DNA from: Scytalidium lignicola
Lineage: Eukaryota > Ascomycota > Leotiomycetes
NCBI GenBank assembly: GCA_002812745.2
Contig: NCSJ02000310.1
Location: 1 to 50,809, forward strand
Length of the DNA stretch: 50,809 bases
Direction of reading: 5' to 3'
Of this stretch, positions 34,258-45,059 are shown piece by piece (within the stretch, counting starts at the first letter, position 1; each line of letters begins with the position of its first letter). The notes beneath the pieces were generated by a model. That model was not told where the DNA came from. It searched no databases and worked only from the letters and a program-made list of their open reading frames with translations. The translations under genes and the position numbers were made by a program.

Positions 34258-36300
34258 TTAAGCTTAGCTTTAAGTAATTACTCTACTGATTTTCTTAAAC
34301 CTTAGATTTCTCTATATTGTATTTCTACTTCTAAATGGTCTTACTAGAAGGTTATCATTAAAAGTCCTTTATATTGTATATTGTATTTTCCTTACACAAC
34401 ATAGCTTAGTCCTTCTTCAATTACCATTTAAACATCTTCAAGCATTTGATTGAAATTATCTTGGATTCAAGTTCTTTCTACTAATAAGAGGAACTCATGT
34501 AATCCCTTTTTTTTATGATGATACTCTAGAGGTTAATCTTATAAACAAGAGTAAGATCTCCAATATCAAGTTTATATACTTTAATAATTACTTCTTCTTA
34601 TTATATAGTTTTNAAAAAACTAACTTCTATCCAAGATTTCCTATCCTCTTAGTCTTTTCATACTAATTGTAAGATAGTATTTTAAGACTAACAATTCCTC
34701 AAAAACAAAATATTATTCCATTGGTATAACCTTAAAGTTCAATAGCACAATCATCCAAATTCCACTAACTCTTGGAATTAATCTCCATTTGCCTTAACCT
34801 TCATTCTAGTTGTTATCTTGAGAGTGTCTTACATGTCAAGTTCNTTTTTATAAGTATAAAATCCACCTCAAAGATTCTTATTATCATTATCTCATCTACA
34901 TTAGTCTTAATGACATGATATAATACAATTACCAAATCCTGGTAATCTCCTTCTTCTAAGGAGTTATCTTCTTCACTTAAGCCTTCTTCATCCAAAGATT
35001 CTAACAAGATATCCATGATTCTTAGGATTCTTATAATTTTAACTTTAATTGATATACTTGCTTTATTATCCTTCTTATAAGTATTTGTTATATGTTTGGA
35101 CATTTTACACTTAAAGTACAACTTATTTTTTCTTCTTTTATCAAGTTCTTTAAAGGAGATTCTAAAGGAATTTCCTTTCTTATTCTTTTCCTTAAAGTAT
35201 TTCTTTCTCTTTTCTTTAAAGGTCTTTCCTTTTTTTTATAACATCCAACTTTATAAGGTCTTCTCAATCCTTCTTGTTATTAATCTTCCTTCTGTTAAAG
35301 TAAGATCTACTCTTTTTGTCCAAGATCATCTTATATTGTTCATTCCTAATCTTGATAAACAAGTTGACAAGAGCATCAAATGTAACAATTACAAGTTGTT
35401 AGTATAATTCCTCTTTAATAAAATCCTTAAGTCTAGTCTTATACTGATGTATATGTACTTCTTCTTCTTAGTTGATTAAAACTACATACTAACAATAAAG
35501 CATTGTATATTTACTAAGGCTTTTAATTTGTCTAAGGTAAGCTAATTATCTTTTAACATTCCNTTTTTTTGTCAACATCCTTATACAAGCATTTAAGTTC
35601 TCTTGTGTAGTTTTCCTAACTTCTAAGGATATTTCTTACTTCTTAGTTCATTATTCCTCTGTTTATAACAAACTATTCATCCTTAAAAGATTAAAACCAA
35701 ATTTCAACTACTCCTCTTAAGTATATCAATGCTTACAGAACCTTATGCATGTTTCCAAGTAATAAATGATCATTTAATACCAAATAAGTTCTTGTCTATA
35801 CAAGATATGCCTTAAGCTTCTTTTTGTCCTTATAAAACAAGTTTAGCCTGGTGATTTTGACTTCTTTAGATATTGTTATTAGAACTTAGTCAACATTATC
35901 TTCTAGTTCAAAGTCTAGATCAAGGTCTAGGCTTAAAGCTCTTAATGCTTAAACTAGTTCTAGGTCAGATTTAAGTAATAGAGGTACTAGTTTCNTTTTT
36001 TATAACTCTTGATAATTCTTTAATAATTAATCCTTCTGTTGACTTAATAAGTTACTTTGATAATATAACAACTTCTTTTAATATTCCTTCTTAGATGTTA
36101 ATTTCCTTGATAATCTAGTCCTTATCTTAGTCTTCTTCAGAGTTATCTTCTGAACTTTCCTCAAATACTTCTTCAGATCCCTCTTTAGATTCTTCTTCAA
36201 AGCCTTCTTCAGAACCTTCTTCAAGTTGTTATTTGTTATTGTTATCTACTAGTATGTCTGTTTCCAAATCCTAATTCATCAAGATAAGCAGTGTTCAAAA
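34258..36300 (-). mobile_element. Ty3/gypsy interior, copy C: gag region only
   Basis: The minus strand from the LTR holds the acidic gag start (36230-36120), the segment missing from copy B (about 36110-35850), gag core (35840-35400), a basic stretch, a knuckle reading YFKCKMSKHITNTYKKD (about 35120-35070, first Cys lost), and the acidic linker ESLDEEGLSEEDNSLEEGDY (about 34940-35000). Homology to copy B stops near 34258, well before protease, so the element is truncated. Its stop pattern is the same as the other copies. It is the best guide to the full-length gag layout in the window. Confidence 0.75.
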
Positions 36301-36658
36301 TATTACAAAACTACATTATCCAGGTCACTGGATAGCCAAGGGTAAGGTAAATGTTCAAGGACAACGGAAACGTATAATATATAAGCAGGTAATTAAGTCT
36401 AAGGTAAAGTCTAGTAATGTATTTAGGTTAAACACAAGGAGTTTACTCTTATGTTCTTACAATATGCTTATATAGATAATGAAATCCAACTAGACCTCTT
36501 GGACCTCCTAGGTCCTGCAAGTCTATAGACCCCTTAGACCCCTCAGGTCCCCTAAGTCCTAACCAAGTCACGTGATTGTTAGGTTCTCTATATACACTCT
36601 GCTGTGTATCGAGCCTCAAGCCTATACTAATCATCGTGTTACAGTAAAACCTATAACA
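36301..36658 (-). repeat. Ty3/gypsy LTR (copy C, 5' LTR of a minus-strand element)
   Basis: 358 bp, left end TATTACAAAACTACATTATC (the initial TG mutated to TA), right end AACCTATAACA. It aligns end to end with the copy at 26549. The sequence immediately to its right belongs to a copia-type element, so copy C appears to be inserted in, or fused to, that element. Confidence 0.78.
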
Positions 36659-39600
36659 TTTTACAATTAGAATTATGTTTAACCTTAAATACTTACTTGT
36701 TATAAAGAGTGTATTTCTCTTCTAGGAGAGTTAATAACTTAAAAGTACTATACTTTATTAAGGAGGCTAACTTAGCCTTCATAACATCATTTTACCTTTT
36801 ATAATATATTAAATTACAAACTTCTTTAACTGTATTTGACTTTAACAAATCTATAGATACAACTAAAGTATAACTTATATTTAAAGCTTACCTTGTAAAA
36901 AGATAATATCTATAAGCTATTATAATACTTATAAACTAGCTTATAATTTTGTTATCCATAGTAAACGTCCTTAAAGAGTATTTTACAAGTATATTTAATA
37001 GTTAAGATAATATAATAATTCTTGTTCTAGTTGACTATAAACTTAAGAGGTTGATATTTAGTATAATTATATTAAGTTTCTTGTTTTTAAAACCTTTAAA
37101 CTTATTATAACCTTTAAAAGCTTAAATAATAAGTACTTTCTAAATTATATTTAAAGTATTATTATTATCTTTTATCTTCCTTGTTATAAATAATTCAAGG
37201 ACTTCTTCAAATGTTATATTAAGATTTAATATTGTAAAAGTCTTTATATTAACAAGATTTAATATTATAAAAGTCTTAATATTAACAATTATAATATCTT
37301 CAAGCATTAATTTAACATTTAAAGCCTTAAGAAGACTTGTAAACATCTTTAAGTCTTTAAGTTTAGTATTTCCTTTTGTAAAGGTAATATATAATAATTA
37401 TACAAGCTTATAAGAGTATATTAACACTTAACAACAATATATTAAATTGCTTTTAAAGTTGAGAAGGATTCCTTCTTCAACTTTAAGAGTTATCTTTTAT
37501 AATTTAACATGTTAATTAACATTAATATAAATTAACACTTTAAAACTAATTACTTATAAGTTGGATATATTCAGAATATAATTGCTTTTAAGGTTAACTT
37601 ATTTTATAAACTTAGTATATAAAGTATTATTCTTTAATATTAGTATTACTAATTGATTTCTAACTATTATAATCATTTTATAATACTTTGACTACAAATA
37701 CTATAATATATTGTTCATAATCATCATAGTATACATTTATATGAATACAATACATTTAATACATTCAGAGTATCCTCCTTAATATAAAGTATATAAAGTA
37801 ATAATAATAACTTCTATACTATTCTTTTAAATGTATTTATTAAACTTTATACTATTAAATTCATTCCCTTTATTAATATAAAGGTATTTAAGAATAGTTT
37901 TATATTAATTCTTCATTAAGGCAATATAATAAATAATAACATTATAAGCTTTCTTCTTCTCCTTATAAGTATAACTTTATATAATATTTGTAATATTATT
38001 TATAATTATAATAATATAATTATACTTATTATAGCCTAGAGGAAATAATTGTAAAAATGTTAATATTAAGTACTTTTANTAACCTTTATAACTTGTATTT
38101 TAAACTTCTTAAAGACATCCTTCTAAGAATAATTATATTTATAAACTTTATACAAAAAGGTTTCTTCCTTCTCTGCTACTTCTATAAAGCCTTTATTAAT
38201 TCTAATAATAACTTTTATAATATTCTTAATTACTTTAATACTAACATAATTAAAACATTAATGAATAAGATTTAAACTGAGTACAGATTGCTTAACTAAA
38301 AGTACTATAAGAAAAGCTTTTAAGGTATTAACTAATTTCAAATATATATTATTTGTAAACATATTTACAATACTGAATTCAATTTTATTCTTATTGTAAA
38401 TGCTTTTTGTAATTATACAAGCTTCTTTACCTTGATTTAAAAGCTTTACTTCCTTAAGAACATTAATTAAGAAAGTAAGGATATAATAAACGTTAAAGAG
38501 TTATAAAATAAATGTTAAACTATTATTTAACTTTGTTTTAAGTATAACTATACTTAAACTAGTAATTTGAGTAAATCCATTTCTTGTTTTTACAAGTGTT
38601 AGATTATAATACTCTTAATAAGAATCTAACTTAAATTATAATATATAGTTTGTTATATAATCTATAATGCTTATATTTATAAGCTAATAGTTATAATTGA
38701 ATATAAAGAAGCTCTTAGGATTTACAATTATAAAGGAATTAGATTTGTTCAAGTTAATTGTATTTGAGTTAAAATCAAAGTTTAAACTTGATTTTAAAGA
38801 TTTAAAGTCTTTATCCTTCTTTTTACTATGCNTTTTTAACAAATTCTTCATACTTCTTAAAGTATTTTTCCTAATAATTAACTTCCTTATAGTTTAGCTT
38901 TTTATAATAAGAGTACTTTTCNTTTTGGTTTTTTTTATTAAACTTATTAACTTGTTTTCAATTATAAAGTATTATACTTAAGTTGTTAAATTTTAATACT
39001 TTGTTTAAAATATCTTCTATAAGAGTTTTAAGGGAAAGGGGTATTTTAAAGTATACTACTGATTGTTGTCAATTAGCTTATACAATGAAAGAGTCTTCTA
39101 ATCCCCTTATAAAGAAGAGCTTATAGAATATATTTAATAATATAACTTTTACACTAATCAAATTGCTCTTTAAAGCCTTGAATATGATAATATAACTTCT
39201 AACCATGTTAGAATACTTATATTTAACGTTGACTAACTCAAGGATATATTTTTCCTTAAGATTACAGTTTAAACCTTGATATTGAGCTTTTAGGGTTTCC
39301 TAGGCCTCCTTAGATGTAAAGTACTCTGAGATAAGAGTGTTAACTTCCTCGTTGATATTTAATAATATACATAGTTTGGCTATAGAATTTACTTTTTCCT
39401 AAGCCTCAAATTCTAAGGTTTTTTTACTGTCTTTTATTTTAAGGCATTTGATATTACTATTTGTATAGTTAAGATAACCTTTTGATTTGAGAATATTAAT
39501 GATTATAATACTTTATAATTTATAATTCTCAAGACCTTTTAACTAGTATTCCTTTAGTAGTAAAAGACTTGATTCTTCTTTTATTTTGAAAGATTATAGT

Positions 39601-39666
39601 AATTGTTGAATAAAGGTAAAAGATAAAGTTAATCAAATAGTGATTGGCTAACCAGAGTACATAACT
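36659..39666 (-). mobile_element. Ty1/copia element remnant: gag, pre-integrase and integrase regions
   Basis: Read on the minus strand through stops. About 39590-39000 gives a copia gag-like domain with LKGLENYKL, KLCILLNINEEVNTLISEYF and TSKEAQETLKAQYQGL. About 38600-38280 gives the pre-integrase zinc region with KQSVLSLNLIHQCFNYVSIK. About 37900-37750 gives the integrase core GNEFNSIKFNKYI, IEVIIITLYTLY and GGYSECIK, matching the copia pattern DNG-EF, PYTPQQ and GVSER. Further left, similarity fades before reverse transcriptase, and the gypsy LTR C cuts in at 36658. The copy is heavily RIP-mutated and dead. It is a different superfamily from its neighbours. Confidence 0.65.
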
Positions 39667-39785
39667 TGTTGACTGAAAATGTAAGAATACAAAACCATTA
39701 TTGTATTAATTGCTTAAGGAGTTTACAACTACAGCAGATTCTATATATACAAAGAGTTACGGCCATAAAACCGTTATGGTCAACA
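39667..39785 (-). repeat. Probable copia LTR (119 bp) of the preceding element
   Basis: Begins TGTTGACTG and ends GGTCAACA, ideal TG...CA ends with a 7 bp terminal inverted repeat. It sits just outside the copia gag start, where the 5' LTR should be, and contains TATATATA. An alternative right end at 39925 (ATTGCAACA) would give a 259 bp LTR; with no second copy I cannot decide. Confidence 0.4.
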
Positions 39786-39907
39786 GTTACGGTCGTACAA
39801 GCACCCGTAGGGTGCCTATAGTTGCTTACAGTGGTAGCCTACCGTAAACCCTATCCGTAAGCCCTAGCATAGGCAACCGTAAGAACACTGTGAAGTGGCA
39901 TCCGTAA
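39757..39907. repeat. Cluster of six TTACGG/CCGTAA motifs
   Basis: TTACGG at 39757 and 39787, then CCGTAA at 39842, 39855, 39877 and 39902: two on one strand, four on the other, in 151 bp. It spans the proposed LTR end and the start of gene island 3. The function is unknown. Confidence 0.4.
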
Positions 39908-39935
39908 ACTCCAAATATTGCAACAGTTTAGATAT

Positions 39936-40840
39936 ATGAATGTTGGCCTGTCGGCTGACGAGATATATCTTGAGACTGGACTGCCTGGTTTACAACTGAT
40001 GTCGATCGACTTGCCTGAAGATGATGAAGAGCCGTATTCAAATCCAGCCATTACTCCAGTATTCGCGCCCTCTGGTACATAGGTTGATACTCACCCGACA
40101 CGAATGGGTCCGTTCTGCAATGCTGCTAAGGCAGCCGTTCTCCTTGGAGAAGTCCAAGACCTTATAGCAAAATCAACATGTTCTCCATATGTTGACATTA
40201 TAAGATACAATTCTTTCGACGTATCTCTGCAGGAATTGGGCTTAAAGCTGATGGATTTGGGGACTAGATGGTGGGAGATGTGCTGTTCTAATATTGGAAT
40301 CTGCTTTGCGTTAGTATCACCCTAGTTTATGGTCGTAAGTTTTCCTCCATGCTAACAAGAATCAACAGCGCTCTCCTTTCCCTCCATATGATAGCAAGGG
40401 AATTAAGCTCCATGAACAATACTGTCGATGGCGATGAATGTGCTGCTAAATCCACCCTAGCGATCAAATCAGCGATAACGATGATTCTTGATATCGGTCG
40501 TAATTTCAACATGGATATTCCATTCAATAATATCCCGTCTCTCCCGCCAGCGGCAAGTTCTACCACATATTTGGCGGCTTTACTTCATATCCAATTTGCT
40601 GGCGAGAGATTTATGACAGATGAATGGCACCTTGAGATGCTTGCGATGAAGAAGACTATCGAGACGTTTGCCCAAAGATGGAGTAGTGGAAGTAAGTCTG
40701 CTTGCAATGATGAAAAGGATTTAGCACTAACCGGTTTAGAAATTTTTCTTGATCATATAGAAACTGCAATTTCCCATGAAATGCAAGCTCGTGCTGGTCT
40801 GTTAGTAAACGTATCCAAACACATTCAAATGATCTCGTAA
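39936..40840 (+). pseudogene. Zn2Cys6-type transcription factor, C-terminal half, with stop and frameshift
   Basis: The frame reads NVGLSADEIYLETGLPG, ESs then a TAG at 40080-40082, then RMGPFCNAAKAAVLLGEVQD and LGTRWWEMC. It shifts by one base near 40312-40325 and continues SMLTRINSALLSLHMIAREL, AIKSAITMILDIGRNFN, LAALLHIQFAGERF and FAQRWSSG to a stop at 40838. The spacing of these segments resembles the fungal_trans regulatory domain and the region after it in Zn2Cys6 activators. The DNA-binding N-terminus is absent, presumably lost at the transposon border on the left. The TAG fits a CAG-to-TAG change. The family call is moderate because this part of such regulators is poorly conserved. 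Confidence 0.5.
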
Positions 40841-41881
40841 AAGCCCACTACCAGCTTTGACTGCCATTATACTACCCTGTACCAGATTGCTACAGAGCCT
40901 CAACCAGTCAGCTTCCTACCTTGCAAGAAGAAAAACAGAGAGGCCAGCCTCCCAGAAAAGCCCTACAAAAAAAGATTACTAGAAGGCATATCTCATGAGC
41001 TAGCTAAGTAAATCCAGAATTCGGAGCAACCGGATCTTCAAAAATGCTGGTGAGATTCCCGTCTAGGAACATTCGCTATGATGTAGAAGGGAAACTTGGA
41101 CAAAAGGTCCTTCTTTTATCTTTCATGGACGCGTTTTCAGCCATTGGTAGAAGAAGGAAACAGCACTGGAGAAATAACGGGAGAATGCGAGAAAGGCCTA
41201 AATTAAAGTCACATGGTTAGAAGTAAAGTACTTACGTACCATCGCATACCATCGCATACCATTGCATAATAGACAGGAGAAAAGCTGTGATCTTGGAGCT
41301 ATCAAGCGGGGGGCGGGCGCAGGTCTCCGACCCTGGTCATGTTGGCTGGGCAATGTTTAGCCTGAAGAATAGGGAACAAGGGAACGAAACATGATTCTTC
41401 AGCTTTTACAGGGAGCGGCCGCCTTTGCATTTAGTTGTGCTGTGGAGCTAATCTGCTTTGGGAATATATTATTCTAGATGACCTTTCTGCTGAACTTTGT
41501 AGGAGTAGATTAGCAAGGTTCTTGCTCAAATATAACTCTATCCACTACCGATACATGGATTTGCCACCGTACTTGAAACTAATACTGGGTCTTTCATGTG
41601 TGTTCCGTATAAACATAATGTAAGCCTCCAGAGAAATCCTGCATCAAGAACACCGCCAAATCAGTTCAGACTAATTAGCTACGCTGCAAGGATTCATGTC
41701 AAGATTTCTTACGTGAGTTAGAAATGTGTAAGCCACTAGAATTTACCTCTAGGTGTATGAACGGATAACGAGAGGCCACATTGGTGTCTTTTCTGTGGAT
41801 AGATAGTTGACCTTTATGGGCACCTTTTAGTGTTACAGTTTAAACTCAAACATCTAAGTCCATACTGAATTTAGAAACACA
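40841..41881. other. Intergenic region before the SDR gene
   Basis: About 1 kb of balanced sequence. It contains two adjacent copies of ACCATCGCATACC near 41238-41262 followed by ACCATTGCATA. Short frames here matched nothing. The right end is the SDR promoter; no clear TATA box was seen. Confidence 0.35.
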
Positions 41882-42619
41882 ATGTCCACTCTTGTTGTTA
41901 TTGGTTCTGGTCCAGGAATAGGAGCCTCAACTGCTAGCCTCTTTGCAGCTCGAAAATTCAGCAAAATTGCTCTGATATCACGGAATCTAACAAGACTCTC
42001 TGAAGATCGGGATAAGGTTATTGCCTCTGCAAGGTCTGCTGGCCGAAACGTCGATGTAAAGGCTTGGAGCGTTGATATTACCGACTCAGAGACATATATT
42101 AAGGTCTTGAAGGAAGTCGAGAAGTTTGGTGACGTCTCTTGTGTTCATTTTAACGCTGCAAGGGTAGATTTAAGTACTCTGCTAGAGTTCGATGAGAATG
42201 AGATGCTCTATGATTTCAAGGTTTGCAAATTGCATTATATCTCACTGTGGTAGGTGAGATGCTGAACAATCTAGACAACAAACATCGCTCTTTACACAAC
42301 TGCAATCTGGGCAATTCCAATCCTTGAGAAGTTGCCTCGGTCGGACAACCCTTCCATCCTAGTCGCAAGCAGCTTTTTGTGGCAAGACCCCATCCCCGAG
42401 TTGTTCTCCTTATCCATGGTGAAGGCTGCCCAGAGAAATATGGTTCAGAGTCTCCAGAAAGTGTATCCTAATATTCACACTGCGATTATAAACATCGGAG
42501 GTCCAGTCAGTAAGGAGGATCCTTATTTAAATCCGGATGCAATTGCAAAGAAGATCTGGGAGCTGTATTCTCAAAGTTCAGATAGTTGGACTCCAGAGAT
42601 TAATGTCCTGGCTATGTAA
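41882..42619 (+). CDS. Atypical short-chain dehydrogenase/reductase, 2 exons
   Basis: Exon 41882-42220 joins 42275-42619 through a 54 nt GT-AG intron, giving 227 residues in frame. The Rossmann start is STLVVIGSGPGIGASTASLF, with the glycine motif intact, followed by ALISRN and DITDSETYIKVL. After the intron come NIALYTTAIWAIPILEKL, LVASSFLWQDPIP and LFSLSMVKAAQRNMVQSL. The active-site Lys is present, but the position of the catalytic Tyr (four residues before it) is Leu, so this is not a classical YxxxK SDR. I recall the same SLSxxKAAQRN pattern in a fungal SDR subfamily, so it is probably a family trait, not damage. The cofactor is likely NAD(P)H; the substrate is unknown. It converges with the hydrolase, stops 186 bp apart. 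Confidence 0.82.
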
Positions 42620-42805
42620 TAGAACGAGGGAGTCCAAGATACTATAATTAAAAATAGTTGTACTCGGATAGATAGATCTGGAGTATTATTAAGAGGTTTG
42701 TAATCCATTAAATAATTAATTCGAGTATACACCACGCACGCATTCTTTTGCATTCATAATTGTGTAATTCTTATATATAACTAGTATCCTCAACTATTCA
42801 AATAT

Positions 42806-43774
42806 TTATTTCGATTCAATCCAACCTATCTCCTTCAGTCCCTCCAACGCAGCACATGCGTTTGACCAAGCAGGATCCTCGGGATAAAGCGCACTTCGCA
42901 GGTAGGCACAAGTCAGTCGTTGGACCGCTGCAAGTCGCTCAGGACTCTCATCTGTCGTCTCAGCGGCATCATATCCAGCCACACCTCCAAGTCCATGTCC
43001 TGCACCTGCCAGAGTGAGCAGCGATTTAGGACCAGGACTGGAGTTGTAAGGATCCGCGTGCCAACTGGGCCCCCGCACCGTGAGATGGGTTGCCTCATCA
43101 CTGTCACCCATCACAACCAGAGCAGGAGTCGTCATCTCTGCGAAGCTGGGGTGTCTGAAGAAATGATAATTCTCGGCTGCGAAGGTGCTCAGATCTGGAA
43201 TACCGTTGCCTGGAGCGGCCAGCAGCACGCCGGCTTTGATGCGAGGCTCGATCAGATCCACGACAGCTCCATCGTCAGGATCAATCAGCCGTGCGCCCAG
43301 CAGCATACCAGCTGTATGCCCTCCCATAGAGTGACCTGCAACAGCAATACGGTGTCGATCAATCCGGCCTTGGATCTGGGGGATTGACGTCTCAATGTGG
43401 TCCAGCTGGTTGATAATGCACTTCATGTCCTCGACCCGAGACCGCCAGAACAACGGCCCCCCAGGTGTTTCTGGTGGGAGACTCAAAGACTTAGAACTCA
43501 AATGCGTGGGCTGGATAACTACAAAACCGTGAGCAGCCCAAAAGTTTGCTAACGGGGCATATCCGTTTAGAGAGGAGAGATTGTTAGATCGTCCGTGACC
43601 ATGAGAGAGAAGGATGATGGGGAGGTCACGGCCGCTGATCGGAGCAGATACTCGAATATGTAAGTCAACAAAACGTCCCGGAACTGGAATAACGATTGGA
43701 TTGATTGAAACGACAGGCGTGGCAGGGCTGATGGGGATATTCTTAGCCCGGCCGATTAAAGCATGGTCCGACAT
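42806..43774 (-). CDS. Alpha/beta hydrolase (chlorophyllase/dienelactone-hydrolase-like), intronless
   Basis: A 322-residue serine hydrolase. The oxyanion region is LPIILLSHGHGRSNNLSSLN. The nucleophile elbow GHSMGG has Ser149, an acid is in VVMGDSDEATH (Asp224 or Asp226), and His260 sits in LAGAGHGLGGVAGYDA. It has no signal peptide or intron. The fold groups with bacterial alpha/beta hydrolases annotated as chlorophyllase-like or PAF-acetylhydrolase-like. Segments such as NGYAPLANFWAAHGFVVIQ, FWRSRVEDMK and YDAAETTDESPER look very close to proteins I remember from actinobacteria. It is also visibly richer in GC than its neighbours. Transfer from bacteria is therefore plausible. It is intact; the natural ester substrate is unknown. 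Confidence 0.85.
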   Translation of the reverse strand: MSDHALIGRAKNIPISPATPVVSINPIVIPVPGRFVDLHIRVSAPISGRDLPIILLSHGHGRSNNLSSLNGYAPLANFWAAHGFVVIQPTHLSSKSLSLPPETPGGPLFWRSRVEDMKCIINQLDHIETSIPQIQGRIDRHRIAVAGHSMGGHTAGMLLGARLIDPDDGAVVDLIEPRIKAGVLLAAPGNGIPDLSTFAAENYHFFRHPSFAEMTTPALVVMGDSDEATHLTVRGPSWHADPYNSSPGPKSLLTLAGAGHGLGGVAGYDAAETTDESPERLAAVQRLTCAYLRSALYPEDPAWSNACAALEGLKEIGWIESK

Positions 43775-44850
43775 GGTTGTTTGGAGTGTTCGCCTAGCAT
43801 AAGACGAGTTTATCCAGAAGGATAGAAGTTAAATATCTGGGGATTGAGTCGTCGATAGTGTTATATAGATACTCTCATTTTCCTCACCTTCTCTGTTCTG
43901 GTTGTAATTATCTAGTCTCATACCTAGAGACGCCAGTCTCAATCGGGAGAAACCCTGCGAGTAGCCTCAGAGGCACAGCTACGAGGTTGGCTATAGAGTG
44001 TTTAGTATTGGAGGATATAACAACATTTCGTGGCCGAGGCATCCTAAACTCCACTGGAGGGTGATATCGGGGTTAAGATGCTTCTTAAGACCGAAATAGT
44101 TGCTGAATATAACAAAGAAAATATCTGATAACTAGAGATACCAGTGTGAACCATTACATCTGCTTTAGCCTTTTACTAATTATTTAGCCTGTTAATAATA
44201 AGCTAAGTTTGGTTTAAAATATCTTCAAATATAACATTGTATTAAGACTGACGATAATATTACGACATTAGCAATTAATAGACCAATTCACATGATTTAT
44301 TAACTCGGTATTTCGGAATATTTTCATGCTTGATTTTTTAACATGATTTCCTTCTCCTTCGCTTCTTACTATCATGAGATCTCCTAGATCACAGATCATT
44401 CAACGGCTTAATAAGTATTCTTCCAACATCGATCATCATTTTGTAATTGTTCGTATTTAGTATTATTAAATAAACCTAAGAAAAAGCGGATATTATACAG
44501 CGTTCGATAACTCTAACTATATCGATATCTGATATCTACTTAATCATTATATAGAATACGTTGCTTAGTACTCTAGAATAGATATTGAACTCCTCTTTAA
44601 TGCCCTTCAATAACCTCTCTTGTATTCCACTTGTAGCATTCGAATTGTAATTTAGAAAAGTGCACGTTAACAAACGTTCGTTATATATACTAAAATGAAA
44701 TAATAGATCGTCAGCGCGTAGTTTGATTGTAAGAACACATCCGAGGGCAAAGGTATTCTCCATGTTCGTAGACCTTGAAACCTTGTCTGAGAATAAACAA
44801 TATTACATGCTTTATACCCTAACCGTCCATAGACAGGTGCCCCTAGCCCT
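43775..44850. other. Gene-free stretch between hydrolase and the helicase-like repeats
   Basis: About 1 kb, balanced then AT-rich after 44100. The first 150 bp are the hydrolase promoter. Frames at 43858-44064 (plus) and 44536-44763 (minus) matched nothing. No RNA gene was recognised. Confidence 0.35.
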
Positions 44851-44898
44851 GGGGGGCATTAATTTGGGTGGTGGCAGAATCAGGCAGTGAAAAACCAA

Positions 44899-44933
44899 GG
44901 GGCTCGGGGGCATTAAATTAGGGGGCTCAGGGG
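44899..44933 (+). promoter_or_regulatory. G-quadruplex-type motif
   Basis: Four G-runs of four or five separated by CTC, a 10-base loop and CTCA. It belongs to a G-rich patch (44848-44940) in which GGGGGCATTAA occurs twice and GGGGCATTTTA once as direct repeats. It stands just before the first helicase-like copy and may be its end or promoter. Confidence 0.45.
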
Positions 44934-45059
44934 CATTTTACAAAAACACCATTAGAAACGCTAGAAAAACACGAAAAGCTGGTAAGTAATACAGATAAGT
45001 GCATTTGTTTCATTCCTGTTGTCACAATTTCGATATCTTTAATAATTGTTGTTTTAGGA

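Noticed and set aside
39851..40051. Minus-strand 66-codon frame over the regulator fragment
   Set aside because: It is antisense to a frame with better family resemblance and has no motifs.
42913..43387. Plus-strand 155-codon frame inside the hydrolase gene
   Set aside because: It is a long antisense shadow typical of GC-richer coding DNA. The minus-strand hydrolase has a full catalytic triad.
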